Shown here in pieces: positions 45,280 to 56,100 of a DNA stretch of 64,000 nucleotides. Under the pieces are notes generated by a model that was given only the letters and a program-made list of their open reading frames with translations, ran no database searches and was not told the DNA's origin. The first letter of the stretch is position 1, and each line of letters begins with the position of its first letter. The DNA comes from Dehalococcoidia bacterium (lineage in GTDB: Bacteria > Chloroflexota > Dehalococcoidia > Lucifugimonadales > UBA3495). The stretch covers positions 124,001 through 188,000 of the forward strand of contig JAJDTP010000019.1 in NCBI GenBank assembly GCA_022827095.1. Direction: 5' to 3'. The translations under genes and the position numbers were made by a program.

Positions 45280-46809
45280 ATGAAATACGACGTGATCATA
45301 GTCGGGGCCGGATCCGCCGGTTGTGTCCTGGCCAACCGGCTGTCGGAAGACCCCGGCCGATCGGTGCTCCTGTTGGAAGCGGGACCCGACTACCCGGGTC
45401 CGGACCAACTGCCCGACGAGTTGAAGTACGACATGAACCAGGCCGCTTCTGAAGAGGGAGCGGTGCACAACTGGTCGCTGGTCGGGAAATCCACGGAGGC
45501 TCAGGAAAAGTTGCTGCACGTGGCTCGCGGCAAGGTCACCGGGGGCAGCAGCGCCATCAATCACCAGATCCTGCTGCGTGGGGCACCGGAGGACTTCGAC
45601 GGGTGGGCGGCGGCCGGCAACGACGAGTGGAGCTACCAGAAAACGCTGCCCTATTTCCGCCAGTTGGAAAACGACGCCGACATCAGGGACGACTTTCACG
45701 GATCCGACGGCCCGATCCCCGTGTGGCGGCACGCCCGCGAGGATTGGCTGCCCCTGCACGCCGCTTTCTACCAGGCCTGCCGGGACCTCGGGTTCCCCGA
45801 CGACCCTGACATGAATCACCCCGATGCCACGGGCGTGGGACAGGTACCCCTGAACAACCCCGGCGGCGTTCGGATGAGCACGGCGATCACGTATCTCGAC
45901 GACTGTCGCCACCGACTGAACCTGACCGTCCGGTCCAACGTCGTGGTGCGACGCGTCCTGTTCGACGGCAAACGCGCGACCGGCGTCGAGGTGGAAAGTC
46001 AGGGCGAGATATTCGTCCTGGACGGGACGGAGATCATTCTGAGTGCCGGGGCGATTGCGTCGCCGCAACTGCTCCTACTGTCGGGCGTGGGCGATGCGGA
46101 GCAACTGCGCCCGCTTGGTATCTGGCCTGTGCATGACCTGCCGGGCGTCGGACGCGGCATGAAAAACCACCCGTCGGTCTCAATCGTGTTTCGCTCCCAG
46201 CCCGACCATCATCTGGCCCCGGATGCGCCGCGCAACCAGGTGGGTTTGCGTTTTACCGCGGAGGGCTCCACTGATCGCAACGATATCCAGGTGCAACCGA
46301 CCACGTCGTATCCCGAGAGCCGGGAGGCTCCCAACATACGAGTCGGATGCCGGCTGGAATTCCCCTACAGCGAAGGGCTATTGACCCTCACCTCGGCGGA
46401 TGTATCAGTGCAGCCGGACCTGGATTTCCGGTTCCTGGCGGATCCCCGGGATACGGCCCGGTTCCGCGACGCGGTACGCCGCACCGTGCGGATCTTCGAG
46501 CACCCGGCCTTCGCCGGTCTATTGGCGGAGCGTCTGTCACCGACTGATGCGGATCTTGCCGACGACGCTTCCCTGGACGCGTGGCTGCAACAAAACGCCG
46601 GCATTGCCGGTCACACTTCGGTCACCTGCAAGATGGGCCCGGCGACGGATCCGGCCGCCGTCGTCGACCAGTATTGCAAGGTGCACGGCCTGCAGAACCT
46701 ACGGGTGATCGACGCCGCCGTGATGCCGGACATCGTGCGGGCCAACACCAACGCCACCATCATAATGATGGCGGAGCGCGCAGCCGACTTCATCAAAGAG
46801 GGCAATTGA
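45280..46809 (+). CDS. GMC family oxidoreductase, choline-dehydrogenase-like
   Basis: 509 residues. The N-terminal YDVIIVGAGSAGCVLANRLS is the FAD motif, followed by GGSSAINHQILLRGAPEDFD. The C-terminus has GHTSVTCKMGPATDPAAVV (catalytic His) and RANTNATIIMMAERAADFI (conserved Asn). This is the classic GMC/choline dehydrogenase layout, so it probably oxidises an alcohol with FAD. It lies in a two-gene unit with the amidohydrolase upstream. Second GMC gene in the window; the other is at 12619. Confidence 0.93.
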   Translation: MKYDVIIVGAGSAGCVLANRLSEDPGRSVLLLEAGPDYPGPDQLPDELKYDMNQAASEEGAVHNWSLVGKSTEAQEKLLHVARGKVTGGSSAINHQILLRGAPEDFDGWAAAGNDEWSYQKTLPYFRQLENDADIRDDFHGSDGPIPVWRHAREDWLPLHAAFYQACRDLGFPDDPDMNHPDATGVGQVPLNNPGGVRMSTAITYLDDCRHRLNLTVRSNVVVRRVLFDGKRATGVEVESQGEIFVLDGTEIILSAGAIASPQLLLLSGVGDAEQLRPLGIWPVHDLPGVGRGMKNHPSVSIVFRSQPDHHLAPDAPRNQVGLRFTAEGSTDRNDIQVQPTTSYPESREAPNIRVGCRLEFPYSEGLLTLTSADVSVQPDLDFRFLADPRDTARFRDAVRRTVRIFEHPAFAGLLAERLSPTDADLADDASLDAWLQQNAGIAGHTSVTCKMGPATDPAAVVDQYCKVHGLQNLRVIDAAVMPDIVRANTNATIIMMAERAADFIKEGN

Positions 46810-46841
46810 CTCTCTCACGCTTGCTCGCCCAGCCTAATCTG

Positions 46842-46929
46842 TCATTGCGAGCGGAGCGCGGCAATCTCGTTGTGGCAAGGAACGCCCCCCGGTAACGAGA
46901 TCGCCACGTTGCTATCCTCCTCGCGATGA
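46842..46929. repeat. Palindromic repeat B2 (TCATTGCGAG core)
   Basis: An 88-base palindromic element starting tcattgcgagc and ending with a near-complement, gcgatga. Internal gcaatctcgtt is inverted as aacgagatcgc. It lies between the convergent GMC and PQQ genes. The outer flanks seen at 25901 are absent. Confidence 0.75.
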
Positions 46930-47004
46930 CGGAACGATACGCATGAGAGCTCGTGCCCGGTTGCAAGCGATGCGCGAGCCGATGTGCGTGGGTCGTAGCT
47001 TCGG

Positions 47005-48456
47005 TCACTCGATGGAGTGCAGCACGCCGTCGTTGGTCCTGACGTAGAGCCGCTCGCCGGCGAATACCGGAGATATCTCGATGGGGGCTCCCAACGGGAA
47101 GTTCCAGATCAACTCACCGTTGGATCGGCGCAGCGCGTAGAGACTGCCGGCGTCGGTCCCGAAGTAGACCCGGTCTCCCACGACCACCGGCGACCCGAAT
47201 ATGGCGCCGTCGGCCTCGAACCGCCACGTCTCCGTGCCGGAAATCGCGTCGGCCGCGTAGAAGTCGTCTTTGAAACTACCCGCGTACATCGACTCGGCCG
47301 CGACCGACGGCGTCGCCAGCAGCCCCGTTGTGGACCAGCGCCCCGTGGCGCGATCAAACGCGAAATCGGGATCAAACAACCACATCCTTCCCTTTTGTGC
47401 CGGTGGCTTCGGCACGCCCGGCACCTTCCAGTCCCAGAACTGCTTCCAGACCAGCTTGAACTGGTATTCGCCGGCGATCTCCCGGGCATCAGCATCCACT
47501 GCATGCACCTGCCCTCCGGACGGGAAGTACGCCATCCCGTTGGCGATAGCCGGGGACGCTTTGGTGTTCCCTTCGGTGCGGAAGCGCAGCTTGCTCTGCC
47601 CGGTTCTGCCCTCGAATACGTACAAATTGCCCAGGTTGTCGGCGGCGTAGACCAGTCCTTCGCTCACAGCCGGCGCCGCACGGACCTCGCCGACGATGTC
47701 CTCCCGCCACAAAACCTCTCCGTTGGCCGCGTCCAGGGCGTAAAGCGCGTTGTCGCCCGAACCCACGTAGACGATGCCGTCGGCCACGACTGGCGACGAG
47801 GCGATCTGCCCGCCGGTTTTGACCGTCCAGCGGAACTGCTGAGTGTTTCTGTCCACGGCGATGATCCGGTGGTCGGTCAATCCAACATAGAGCAGGTCGC
47901 CGGCCAGCGCCATGGAATGGTCCAGCGGGCTGGGGACGGTGACTTCCCATAGTTGCTCACCCGTCGATGCGTCCAGGGCGCTGATTTTGAAAAACGCGCC
48001 GACGTACACCACGCCGTCTTGCACGATGGGCGCGGACCGGGTCGGAGTGCCCAGGTCGTGGGACCAGGCAATCCTGCCCTGCGGCTGAGCGGCCACAGTG
48101 GGAATGTGGCGCGTGAGCTGGAGGTCACGCCCGACCATTGACCATTGGTCAGGCAGCGAGGCCGAGCTGAGCTTGGTGCTGGGCGAGTTGAACAGCAGCT
48201 TGATCGGGTTCGGAAAGAAGGGATAGTACAGCCACGCCAGGAAAAATAATACGACAGCGGCCACCCCGATCCGTATCAGACGACGCCTGTTGAACCATCG
48301 CCGACCCCGGGGGTCATCCTGCGCCCATTCGGGCAGGTTGGCGACCATACCGTCGCATTCCCGACACGGTTGCCCCGGATCCTGGCCTTCGGCTTCGCAC
48401 CGACCGCGGGCCTCGGCGCTGTTTGACCCGGCATCGGGTCGACTTGTTTCGTTCAT
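47005..48456 (-). CDS. PQQ-repeat (BamB-like) beta-propeller membrane protein
   Basis: 483 residues. A cytoplasmic N-terminus has a CEAEGQDPGQPCRECDG zinc-ribbon-like cluster (three Cys), then a single TM helix (IGVAAVVLFFLAWLYYPFFP) and an extracytoplasmic propeller. The blades read ALDASTGEQLWEV, AVDRNTQQFRWTV, ALDAANGEVLWRED and ALRRSNGELIWNFPLG, with SPVVADGIVYVGSGD-type spacing. PQQ-type units often bind no cofactor when isolated; here a structural or binding role is likely. The N-terminal Cys cluster is unusual for BamB-like proteins. Confidence 0.88.
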   Translation of the reverse strand: MNETSRPDAGSNSAEARGRCEAEGQDPGQPCRECDGMVANLPEWAQDDPRGRRWFNRRRLIRIGVAAVVLFFLAWLYYPFFPNPIKLLFNSPSTKLSSASLPDQWSMVGRDLQLTRHIPTVAAQPQGRIAWSHDLGTPTRSAPIVQDGVVYVGAFFKISALDASTGEQLWEVTVPSPLDHSMALAGDLLYVGLTDHRIIAVDRNTQQFRWTVKTGGQIASSPVVADGIVYVGSGDNALYALDAANGEVLWREDIVGEVRAAPAVSEGLVYAADNLGNLYVFEGRTGQSKLRFRTEGNTKASPAIANGMAYFPSGGQVHAVDADAREIAGEYQFKLVWKQFWDWKVPGVPKPPAQKGRMWLFDPDFAFDRATGRWSTTGLLATPSVAAESMYAGSFKDDFYAADAISGTETWRFEADGAIFGSPVVVGDRVYFGTDAGSLYALRRSNGELIWNFPLGAPIEISPVFAGERLYVRTNDGVLHSIE

Positions 48457-48506
48457 CGAGGATAGGTTAGCGTGTCAACGAGGTCGCGGCAACAATGTCG
48501 TGTCCC

Positions 48507-48638
48507 GGTAACTGTTCAGAGTTCAGGGATTGTCATTGCGAGGCGCTTGCGCCGTGGCAATCGCGACGCCGTAGCAGCAACGCCCGCCTTAAAGGATTCT
48601 CCAGCGCCAACGAGATTGCGGCGCTGCGCTCACAATGA
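48507..48638. repeat. Palindromic repeat B3 with one outer flank
   Basis: The core is 48533-48638 (tcattgcgaggcgc and a near-complement ending cacaatga). The left flank ggtaactgttcag (48507-48519) is the same as that of the element at 25901, but the right flank is missing or diverged. It occupies the gap between the PQQ gene and the ABC permease genes. The remaining 150 bases to the permease stop hold no recognised gene. Confidence 0.8.
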
Positions 48639-48791
48639 CGTTTCCCTCGCAGCTTTGAATACGTACGTGTCCGGGGCGGCTGTCGGCGCAGAGCGCAAAC
48701 AACGGCGCGGATGCGCATATCGCACCCGCGCCGCTCAATCGTCTGACTGACTCAATGGGTTGTGGGCTCACTGATGACAGCGCCGGTATGG

Positions 48792-49670
48792 CTACAGGTT
48801 CCGCTGCTTCGGGTCCAGCTTGTCGCGCAGCCAGTCTCCCAGCAGGTTCATCGACAGAACCGTGAGCAGGATGGCCAGCCCGGGGAAGAAGGACAGCCAC
48901 CAGGCGTCGGTCACGAACGACCTTCCGTCGGCCACCATCACACCCCATGCCGGCGTGGGACGAGAGATGCCAGCGCCCAGGAAGCTCAGCGTCGCCTCCA
49001 GCACGATGACGAAACCGACTTGCAGAGTGGCCAGAACCACTATGGTGTTGACGATGTTCGGGAAGATGTAGCGGAGCATGATCCGGAAGTTGGACGCTCC
49101 GGCAACCCTGGCCCGGGAGATGTAGTCCTGCGCTCTGATGGTCAGCGCTTCGCCGCGAACCAGCCGCGCATAGCGAGACCATTGGCTCAACACCAGCACG
49201 GCAATCAATATCTTCATGCTGGGCCCCGCCATGGCGGCGATCACAATCGCCACCACGATGATGGGCAGGGACAGGGAGATGTCCACCAGGCGCATCATCA
49301 GGTTGTCCGCCCAGCCGCCGTAAAAAGCGGACACAATGCCGAAAGAGGTGCCAATTATTCCTGATATCAGGATTGCCACGCTGGCCACCAAAAGCGACAC
49401 GCGGGCTCCATGCATGGCCCGACTGAGCACATCCCGTCCAATGTCGTCAGTGCCGAACCAGTGCTGCGCCGACGGTTCCGCGAAGCGATTCTTCATGTCG
49501 CCTTTCAGTGGGTCGTAGGGAGCAATCCAATCGGCGCCGAGGGCCGGGATGAGCAGGACTATCACCAGGACAGCCACTGGGATAACCGGGTAGCGGAAAA
49601 CTTCCCTCGCGTAATGTCCCATTCGGGATGGCGGACGTGGGCTGCTAAGTTCTGGCAGTGCTACGGCCAT
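48792..49670 (-). CDS. ABC transporter permease, DppC/OppC type
   Basis: 292 residues with about six TM helices and the EAA-type loop (GASNFRIMLRYIFPNIVNTI). The N-terminus has GTDDIGRDVLSRAMHGARVS, the hallmark of OppC/DppC-family permeases. It forms the second half of the peptide- or nickel-type importer with the downstream-numbered gene at 49850. An inserted repeat (49711-49844) separates the two permease genes. No ATPase gene is visible in the window. Confidence 0.92.
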   Translation of the reverse strand: MAVALPELSSPRPPSRMGHYAREVFRYPVIPVAVLVIVLLIPALGADWIAPYDPLKGDMKNRFAEPSAQHWFGTDDIGRDVLSRAMHGARVSLLVASVAILISGIIGTSFGIVSAFYGGWADNLMMRLVDISLSLPIIVVAIVIAAMAGPSMKILIAVLVLSQWSRYARLVRGEALTIRAQDYISRARVAGASNFRIMLRYIFPNIVNTIVVLATLQVGFVIVLEATLSFLGAGISRPTPAWGVMVADGRSFVTDAWWLSFFPGLAILLTVLSMNLLGDWLRDKLDPKQRNL

Positions 49671-49710
49671 GGCTGTTGTCCTCGCTTACGTCCTGTGGGT
49701 TTTAGGGCCT

Positions 49711-49844
49711 GTTGACAAACTTCGTCTTTCCGGCGAAAGCCGGAATCCAGTTGAGTGTAAAATCTGACCAACTTTCCTAATCGTCGAGGCTTTTCTGGGT
49801 TCCCGTTTTCGCAGGAGCGACGGTGTGATTTTCAGTTTGTCAAC
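49711..49844. repeat. Repeat D1 with 11-bp terminal inverted repeats inside the ABC operon
   Basis: Perfect 11-base ends gttgacaaact (49711-49721) and agtttgtcaac (49834-49844) enclose a short palindrome ttccggcgaaagccggaa (49728-49745). It has no ORF. It sits between two permease genes of one transcription unit, so it may modulate expression of the second. Confidence 0.7.
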
Positions 49845-49849
49845 CGGCT

Positions 49850-50770
49850 TTAGGTGTATCGAATGCGCGGGTCGAGGTAGGCGTAGGCAATGTCCACCAA
49901 GAGGTTGGCCACGATGTAGATGGTGGTGAAGGTGAGCATTATGCCCTGCAACAGGGCGTAATCGCTGGACCGCGCCGCATTGAACAGCAGGAAGCCCAAG
50001 CCGGGCCACTGGAACACCGTTTCGATGGAAACGGAGCCCACCATCAGCGACCCCAACGTGATGGCGAAGTAGGTCAGCGGGGCAATGGCGGCGTTCCGCA
50101 GGCAGTGCTTCCAGATGATCTTGCGCTCGGGCAGGCCCTTGATGCGGGCCAGCTTCACGTACTCGCTGTCCAGCACGTCCAGCATGGAGGACCGCACCAG
50201 GCGGAGCATGGCGGCAACCTGGAACCATCCGATGGCGATGGCCGGCAGGACCAGGTTCCTGATGCCGCCCTTACCCGAGGTTGGGAACCAGTCCAGCTGC
50301 ACGGCAAAGATCCACATGAGGACGATGCCCAGCCAGAACACGGGCAGAGATTGGCCCAGCAGGGCCACCACCTTGCCCGTCCAGTCGAAGATGGTATCCC
50401 GGTAAGTTGCCGTCAAGACCCCAACGGGCAACCCGATGACCACGGCCACCAGGATGCCGGCTCCGGCAAGCTGGATGGTTGCCATGAAGCGGTCCGCGAT
50501 GAGCTCGGACACGGTGAACCTGGGGTATTTGAACGAGTGGCCGAAGTCTCCCCGAACCGCGTTCCAGACGTAGGTGAAGTACTGTTCGTGCAACGGCTTA
50601 TTGATTCCCCAGAACTCTTCCAGGTCAGCCCGGACGGTGGCGTCGGCGTCGTCGGGCAGAATGGCGTCCAGGGGGTTGCCGCCGGCATGACCCAGGGCGA
50701 AAGCAATCACGCTGACCACCACCAGGACCAGGATAGCCTGGAGGATCCGCATAATGATGTATCTTTGCAT
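49850..50770 (-). CDS. ABC transporter permease, DppB/OppB type
   Basis: 306 residues with about six TM helices. It starts MQRYIIMRILQAILVLVVVS; the EAA-like loop (ARIKGLPERKIIWKHCLRNA) and LVGSVSIETVFQWPGLGFL are typical of OppB/DppB. AGGAG precedes the ATG. It pairs with the permease at 48792 and the binding protein at 50889 to form an importer for peptides or similar solutes. Confidence 0.92.
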   Translation of the reverse strand: MQRYIIMRILQAILVLVVVSVIAFALGHAGGNPLDAILPDDADATVRADLEEFWGINKPLHEQYFTYVWNAVRGDFGHSFKYPRFTVSELIADRFMATIQLAGAGILVAVVIGLPVGVLTATYRDTIFDWTGKVVALLGQSLPVFWLGIVLMWIFAVQLDWFPTSGKGGIRNLVLPAIAIGWFQVAAMLRLVRSSMLDVLDSEYVKLARIKGLPERKIIWKHCLRNAAIAPLTYFAITLGSLMVGSVSIETVFQWPGLGFLLFNAARSSDYALLQGIMLTFTTIYIVANLLVDIAYAYLDPRIRYT

Positions 50771-50888
50771 CCCTAACTCCTGCCCCAGGGTTCAGCCGTG
50801 GCTGGTTGAGATTCGCGCACCGCGACCGTCGGTTTCCCGGCAGTCGCGGCGCTTTCAAACCGGTTGTTGGTCAGACCGGTTGAGGGGA

Positions 50889-52706
50889 TCAGCAAGGCGG
50901 ACCCTCGATCAACTCGTTGCTGCCGAGGTCGCCGCCCTCCCAACCCGGGAAGGGCCATTCGCAGATGTAGTTGGTGTTGACGATCGTCTCGATGGGCACC
51001 CAGAAGAGCGGTATCCACTCATGATGGTAGAACTTGATGTCGCCAATCTGGAACAGCACCTTTTCACGTTCAGCCGGGTCCACGGTTACCTGCAACTGGT
51101 GGTACAACTCTTGCAGTTCGGCAGTCTCGTACATGAAGACCACGCCGCCATCTTCCTTGGGGGTGTTGAACAGCATGATCTGGGCTTCCACCGCCTTGAA
51201 TGAAGGGGTGGTCGCCAGGGCTGTTTCGTGGTTGGACTTGTTCCGGCGGCGGGCAACCACGGCGGCGCGGTCTTCGTCGCGGAGTTCCAATTCCACTCCG
51301 ATCTCCGCCCAAGCCAACTGCATGAACTGAGCGATCTGGGGAAGTTCCGGCGCGCCCGGGAAGGGATACATCGGAACCGTGATCTTGAACCCTTCGGGGT
51401 AGCCGGCCTCAGCCAGGAGCTGCTTGGAGGCCTCCAGGTCGTAGCCGTATTCCTCTTCCCAGTCCTCGTCCCACTTGGGGTTCCAGGGGGTCAGGGTGGG
51501 ATGGAAAGCGTGCACTTTGGAGTCCCAAACGCGACCCTTGTAGAGTTCCTCCTTGAAGGTCTCGCGGTCCACGGCCTTGTTCAGGGCCTTGCGCACCTTG
51601 ATCCCGATTTCTCCCGGCGCAGTCACCGGGAAATCGGGGTCATAATTCTCCGCATCGCCGTAGAACATGCCGCCGAAACGGAAGGCCGTCTGCTGGGCAG
51701 GGCCGTTGCTGGGTATGATCTTGAACTTGCCGGCTTCCTCTGCCTCAAGCTTGTCGCCCAGGTCCCGGTTGACCTCGGTCATGTGGGTCTCCTCGGCGCG
51801 GAACTGAGCCAGGCGGGTGGACTCTTCCAGCACCCAGGTGTTGCGCATTTCAGGGTAGACCGGGTCATGACGCCAGTGTCCGTCCGGGAAGGCCAGTGAG
51901 TAGTCCACGTGGACTTCCTCTTCCCGGCCGTCATACTGATATGGTCCGGTACCGGCCAAAGCCTCATAGTACGCGTTGGTACAGCCCTCGCTGGCCACGT
52001 TCTCCGCGTCGTCGAATCCGCCGGCCTGGTCGCACTGGGCTTTGCTGTAAATCATGTTGCCCGCTGACTCGGCGGCGTAGAACAGATACTCGGCGGAGGG
52101 CTTCACCATGTGGACCTGGATGTTATAAGGATCCAGAATGTCCACGTGGTCGACGTTGCAGATGCCGCCCTTGTAGCTAGCGCGGGTGCCCTTCTGGCAA
52201 GTGAGCTTGAAGCTGTGCTCCACGTCGGCTGCGGTGAACTCGCCAAAGTCCCGGTGGAACTGGATGCCCTGCTCCAGCTCGAAGGTCCAAACGTCACCGG
52301 TGGCGTTCATCTCCCACGATTTTGCCAGCATGGGGATCCATTCGCTGGTGTAGGGGTCCAGTTGCACCAGGTACTCCATGAACGGGCTGTGCTGGTACAC
52401 GAAGTCAACGCCCCCCAACCACGGCACCACGGTGTCGTCGATGGGCGTGATCAGTCCCAGGATGATCTTGTCCGTCGGCAACTGGCTCTCATCCACCACA
52501 TCGCCGCTGGGCTGGTCCTGGGACGCGGGCATGGCGGTGGGCTGAGCGGCGGCGGCCGGCGCGCCCCCGGATGCCGGCTGAGCTGCAGCAGGCTGGGCTT
52601 GCTCCGCCGGGGCCTCGGCGCCTCCGCATGCTGCGACGAATGTCAGGAGCAGCAGCGCTGGTAAAAGCATCAACGCCGATTGGATCTTCATTCGGTAGGG
52701 GTTCAT
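50889..52706 (-). CDS. ABC transporter substrate-binding lipoprotein, family 5
   Basis: 605 residues from the ATG at 52706 (GGAGG upstream); a frame opening at 52808 is not used. The N-terminal LLLTFVAACGG is a lipobox. A low-complexity Ala/Pro/Gln linker (residues about 34-75) precedes the family-5 domain, which has WTFELEQGIQFHRDFGEFTA, DVEHSFKLT and VRKALNKAVDRETFKEELYK, typical of OppA/DppA-like proteins. It captures peptides, nickel complexes or other solutes for the two adjacent permeases. Confidence 0.93.
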   Translation of the reverse strand: MNPYRMKIQSALMLLPALLLLTFVAACGGAEAPAEQAQPAAAQPASGGAPAAAAQPTAMPASQDQPSGDVVDESQLPTDKIILGLITPIDDTVVPWLGGVDFVYQHSPFMEYLVQLDPYTSEWIPMLAKSWEMNATGDVWTFELEQGIQFHRDFGEFTAADVEHSFKLTCQKGTRASYKGGICNVDHVDILDPYNIQVHMVKPSAEYLFYAAESAGNMIYSKAQCDQAGGFDDAENVASEGCTNAYYEALAGTGPYQYDGREEEVHVDYSLAFPDGHWRHDPVYPEMRNTWVLEESTRLAQFRAEETHMTEVNRDLGDKLEAEEAGKFKIIPSNGPAQQTAFRFGGMFYGDAENYDPDFPVTAPGEIGIKVRKALNKAVDRETFKEELYKGRVWDSKVHAFHPTLTPWNPKWDEDWEEEYGYDLEASKQLLAEAGYPEGFKITVPMYPFPGAPELPQIAQFMQLAWAEIGVELELRDEDRAAVVARRRNKSNHETALATTPSFKAVEAQIMLFNTPKEDGGVVFMYETAELQELYHQLQVTVDPAEREKVLFQIGDIKFYHHEWIPLFWVPIETIVNTNYICEWPFPGWEGGDLGSNELIEGPPC

Positions 52707-53118
52707 TACCAGACCTCCAGACTGTGCTTGTCGCGTCCGTGACCTTGGGTCAAGACGCATGTCCTCCGTGTTTCCCTGAAGCCCGAGCCAATAATCAACC
52801 TGGCTCATCCATCTGGTTGCGAATTAAGTCGGTATTACTGAATTAGGCGTCGTACCTCGGCGCGTCAGATATGAAAAGAGATATCAAATGCGTCTGTGGG
52901 ATTTGGATATCGTCAACGTCGTTACGAATTACGATCACGGATACGCGGCTGCAAGTCGTGTAACGTAACAAGTTGCAACGAACTAGAACCCATTCGCAAA
53001 TTAGGCGGACTGTATAACAGCAACGTGAGCGGTGTCAATAGCATCCGCGTTGGCGGACGCGCCGGCCCCGGGTCGCGACGCTCGCTGGTGCACGCCAAAC
53101 CCTGAGCGGCGGAAGCTG
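52707..53118. other. Intergenic region upstream of the ABC operon, no gene seen
   Basis: About 410 AT-richer bases between the binding-protein start and the end of the 1277-residue gene. No protein-like frame is convincing. It should contain the promoter of the ABC operon on the minus strand, but I do not see clear boxes. Confidence 0.4.
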
Positions 53119-56100
53119 TTACCGCCCAGACCCGGACAGCGAATCCTCGACAATGATCAGCTGTTGATTGGGCGGCATATCATGCAGGGTCTGGACGATC
53201 CCGCTGGGCCACCGGATCTGAACGGTATCGGCCCTGCTCGCCGAGCCGAGGCCGAAGTGCGCCGGCAGCATGTTCTGGCTCTTGTTGCTGGAGCCGGCCG
53301 CGATTTCCCGGATTTGCGTGCGGCCGTCGGCCACCACCGTGACCCGGGCGCCGATGCCATCCCGGTTGCTCACCGTACCCACCGTTCGCACCCGGAGCCA
53401 GTTGGCGTCCCCCGCGCAGTTGTTCCGGAACAGGCGGGCGCTCTGGGCCTCATCGCCGGCAAGGCCCATGTTTGCCACGTACAAATCCAGGCAGCCGTCG
53501 TTGTTGAAGTCGGCGTAGGCCACACCCCGGCCGACGCCCCGGTCGTCGGCTCCACTGATGGACGACACGTCCTCGAAGGTGCCCTCCCAGGTGTTGCGCA
53601 GCAGCAGGTTGGGTTGATGGCGGTGGTTGGTGAACGGATCGCTGTCGAGGTGGCCGCTGGCTACGTAGAGGTCCTCCCAACCGTCGTTGTCATAGTCGAA
53701 AAACACCGTGCCCCAACTGACCCGTTGCCGCCTTTGGAAGGAGCCCATCCCGGCCCCGGCGTCAGCGGCCGTTTCGGTGAAGGTGAGCCCGTCGCCGTTG
53801 TTCGTGAGCAGGACGTTGTCCTCGATATTGGTGACGTAGAGGTCGAAGTGCCCGTCCAGATCGTAGTCGCCGACCGCGAGGCCCATGCCGAACATCGCGA
53901 CGTCGGCCCGGGAATCGCGGGAGATATCCTCAAATTTCCAGATTCCGTCGGCGGCAGGACCGTCGTTGCGCCACAGGACGTTGGGTTGGGCATCCCGGCC
54001 GAAGTCGTTAACCACGTAAAGGTCGGAGTCGCCGTCGTTGTCGAAATCGACCCAGCCCGGCTGGAACCCGGCGCCCCACAGGTTGCCGTACTCTCCGGGG
54101 ATTTTCTCTGGAGACCCGTTGTCGCCCAGCAGATGCGAGACCTCGGTGAAGGTCCCGTCGCCGTTGTTGTGGAAAAGGCCCAGCGGTCGCACGGCAAGGT
54201 AGAAGACCCGGAGATCCAGGGCGTCCATGTCCGATTCTTCCATGTGACGGACAACGACGAAATCAAGATGTCCATCCCGGTCATAATCGCCCCACGCGCA
54301 GCCCATGGACCGATAGCTGGGATCGGGATCACCCAATCCAGCTCGGTCCGTCACGTCATCAAACGCTCCTGACCCATTGTTCCGAAAGAGTTTGCTGGAG
54401 CCCCAGTTGGTCACGTAGAGGTCCTGATCGCCGTCGTTGTCATAATCGGCGGCGCACCCGCCGTTGGACAGGCCCATCAACTCGTCGACGCCAGCCCCCT
54501 CCGCGACATCGGTGAACGATCCGTTGCCGTCGTTCCGGTACAGCGCGTTGGCCCCGTCGATTTGGTCCGGGGATTCGCCCCAGGAGGGTTTGGACGCGAC
54601 GTAGATGTCCTGCAAACCGTCATTGTTGAAGTCAAAAACGACTACGCCGGCACCCAGCGGAATCCGGTCCACCGGGTCCCGGAAGTGCTGAAAAGTGACA
54701 CCGGCCTCTCGCGCTACGTCGGTGAAGATCGGCGGGTGGTAGGCGAACCCACCGGGCAATGTTCGTGTGCGGCCGTCGGGATTGGTTATCACCACGTCGA
54801 CGACACCGGCCTGATGCGCTGGAACCGCCACGGTCATAGTGTGCGAGTCCAGAAACTCCAGGACGGCCGCTTCCACTCCCCCGATGGTGACGCGGCTGCT
54901 TTCCTCCATGCCGGCGCCGGAGATGGCCACCAGGCTGCCCCCGGAGGTGGCGGCGGCCGCCGGCTCCAGCGCCGAAATCCGTGGCCCGTGGGTGTTGGGC
55001 GGAGCGAGGTTCCCTGCTCTCCACGCCGCGCCGTGGTCGGCGCCGATGCCGTGGCTGAGGTTGACCTGGTGTGACCCGTCAGCGTTCATCGCCATGATCT
55101 CGGGGTCTCCGTAGCGGTCGCTGGAGAAGACTATCCGATCGCCGTCGGGAGACCAGGAGGGCCAGTAGTCATTGAAGGCGTCCCCGGTTATCTGCGCCGG
55201 GTGCGAGCCGTCAGCATCCATGACGTAAACGGCGCGTCGGCCCGTCCTGCTGGAGGAGAAAGCGATTTTGGAACCGTCCGGCGACCAGGCGGGAAATTCG
55301 TCTGAGGTCGCGTTCCTGGTGAGGCGCATCTGGCCGGAGCCGTCGGCGTCCATCACGTAAATTTCCAGGTTGCCATCACGGCGCGAGTTGAACACGATGC
55401 GTTGCCCATCGGAGGACCAGGAAGGTGACGAGTCGTACCCCGGGTGGCCGGTCAGGTTGACCGAGTTGGAGCCGTCGTCGTCCATCACGTAGATCTCGCG
55501 GTTGCCGTCGCGTTCCGAGGAATAGGCGATTCGACTGCCGTCGGGTGACCAGGTCGGAAGCGCGTTGTCCGGTCCGTCGTCCTCGGTGAGACGACGCACG
55601 CGGGATCCGTCGGCGTTCATCAGGTATATCTCAGGGCTGCCGTGACGGTCGGACACGAACGCGATCTTTTTACCGTCTGGCGACCAGGCCGCCATGTCGT
55701 CGTAGTTGGTGTTGTTGCTGAGCCGTTTCAGGTCTGAGCCGTCCGGCAGCATCGAGTAGATCTCGAAGTCGCCATCCCGGTCCGAGCTGAAAACGATGCG
55801 GGAATCGGAGTTGTCCAGGAAGAATGGGCCGATGAACAGCAGGCCCACGCCTCCCACCATGCTCAGGGTCCACGTGCCGGCGGCAAACGCGGCCACCGCC
55901 TTCTTGGGCATGACCCGAGACAGGCCCCAAAGGGTGAATGGGCCGGCCGCGGCCGCGCCGAACAGGAGCGCCGCCGCGGGCGCCGCGCCCATACCAACCA
56001 GCATCAGCACCGCCACCAGCGGTATCTCGAACAGCAGCGGCACGTTGATGAGGATACCCAGGGTCGCGGCAACGGCGATTCCGGACACATCGTCGCCCAG

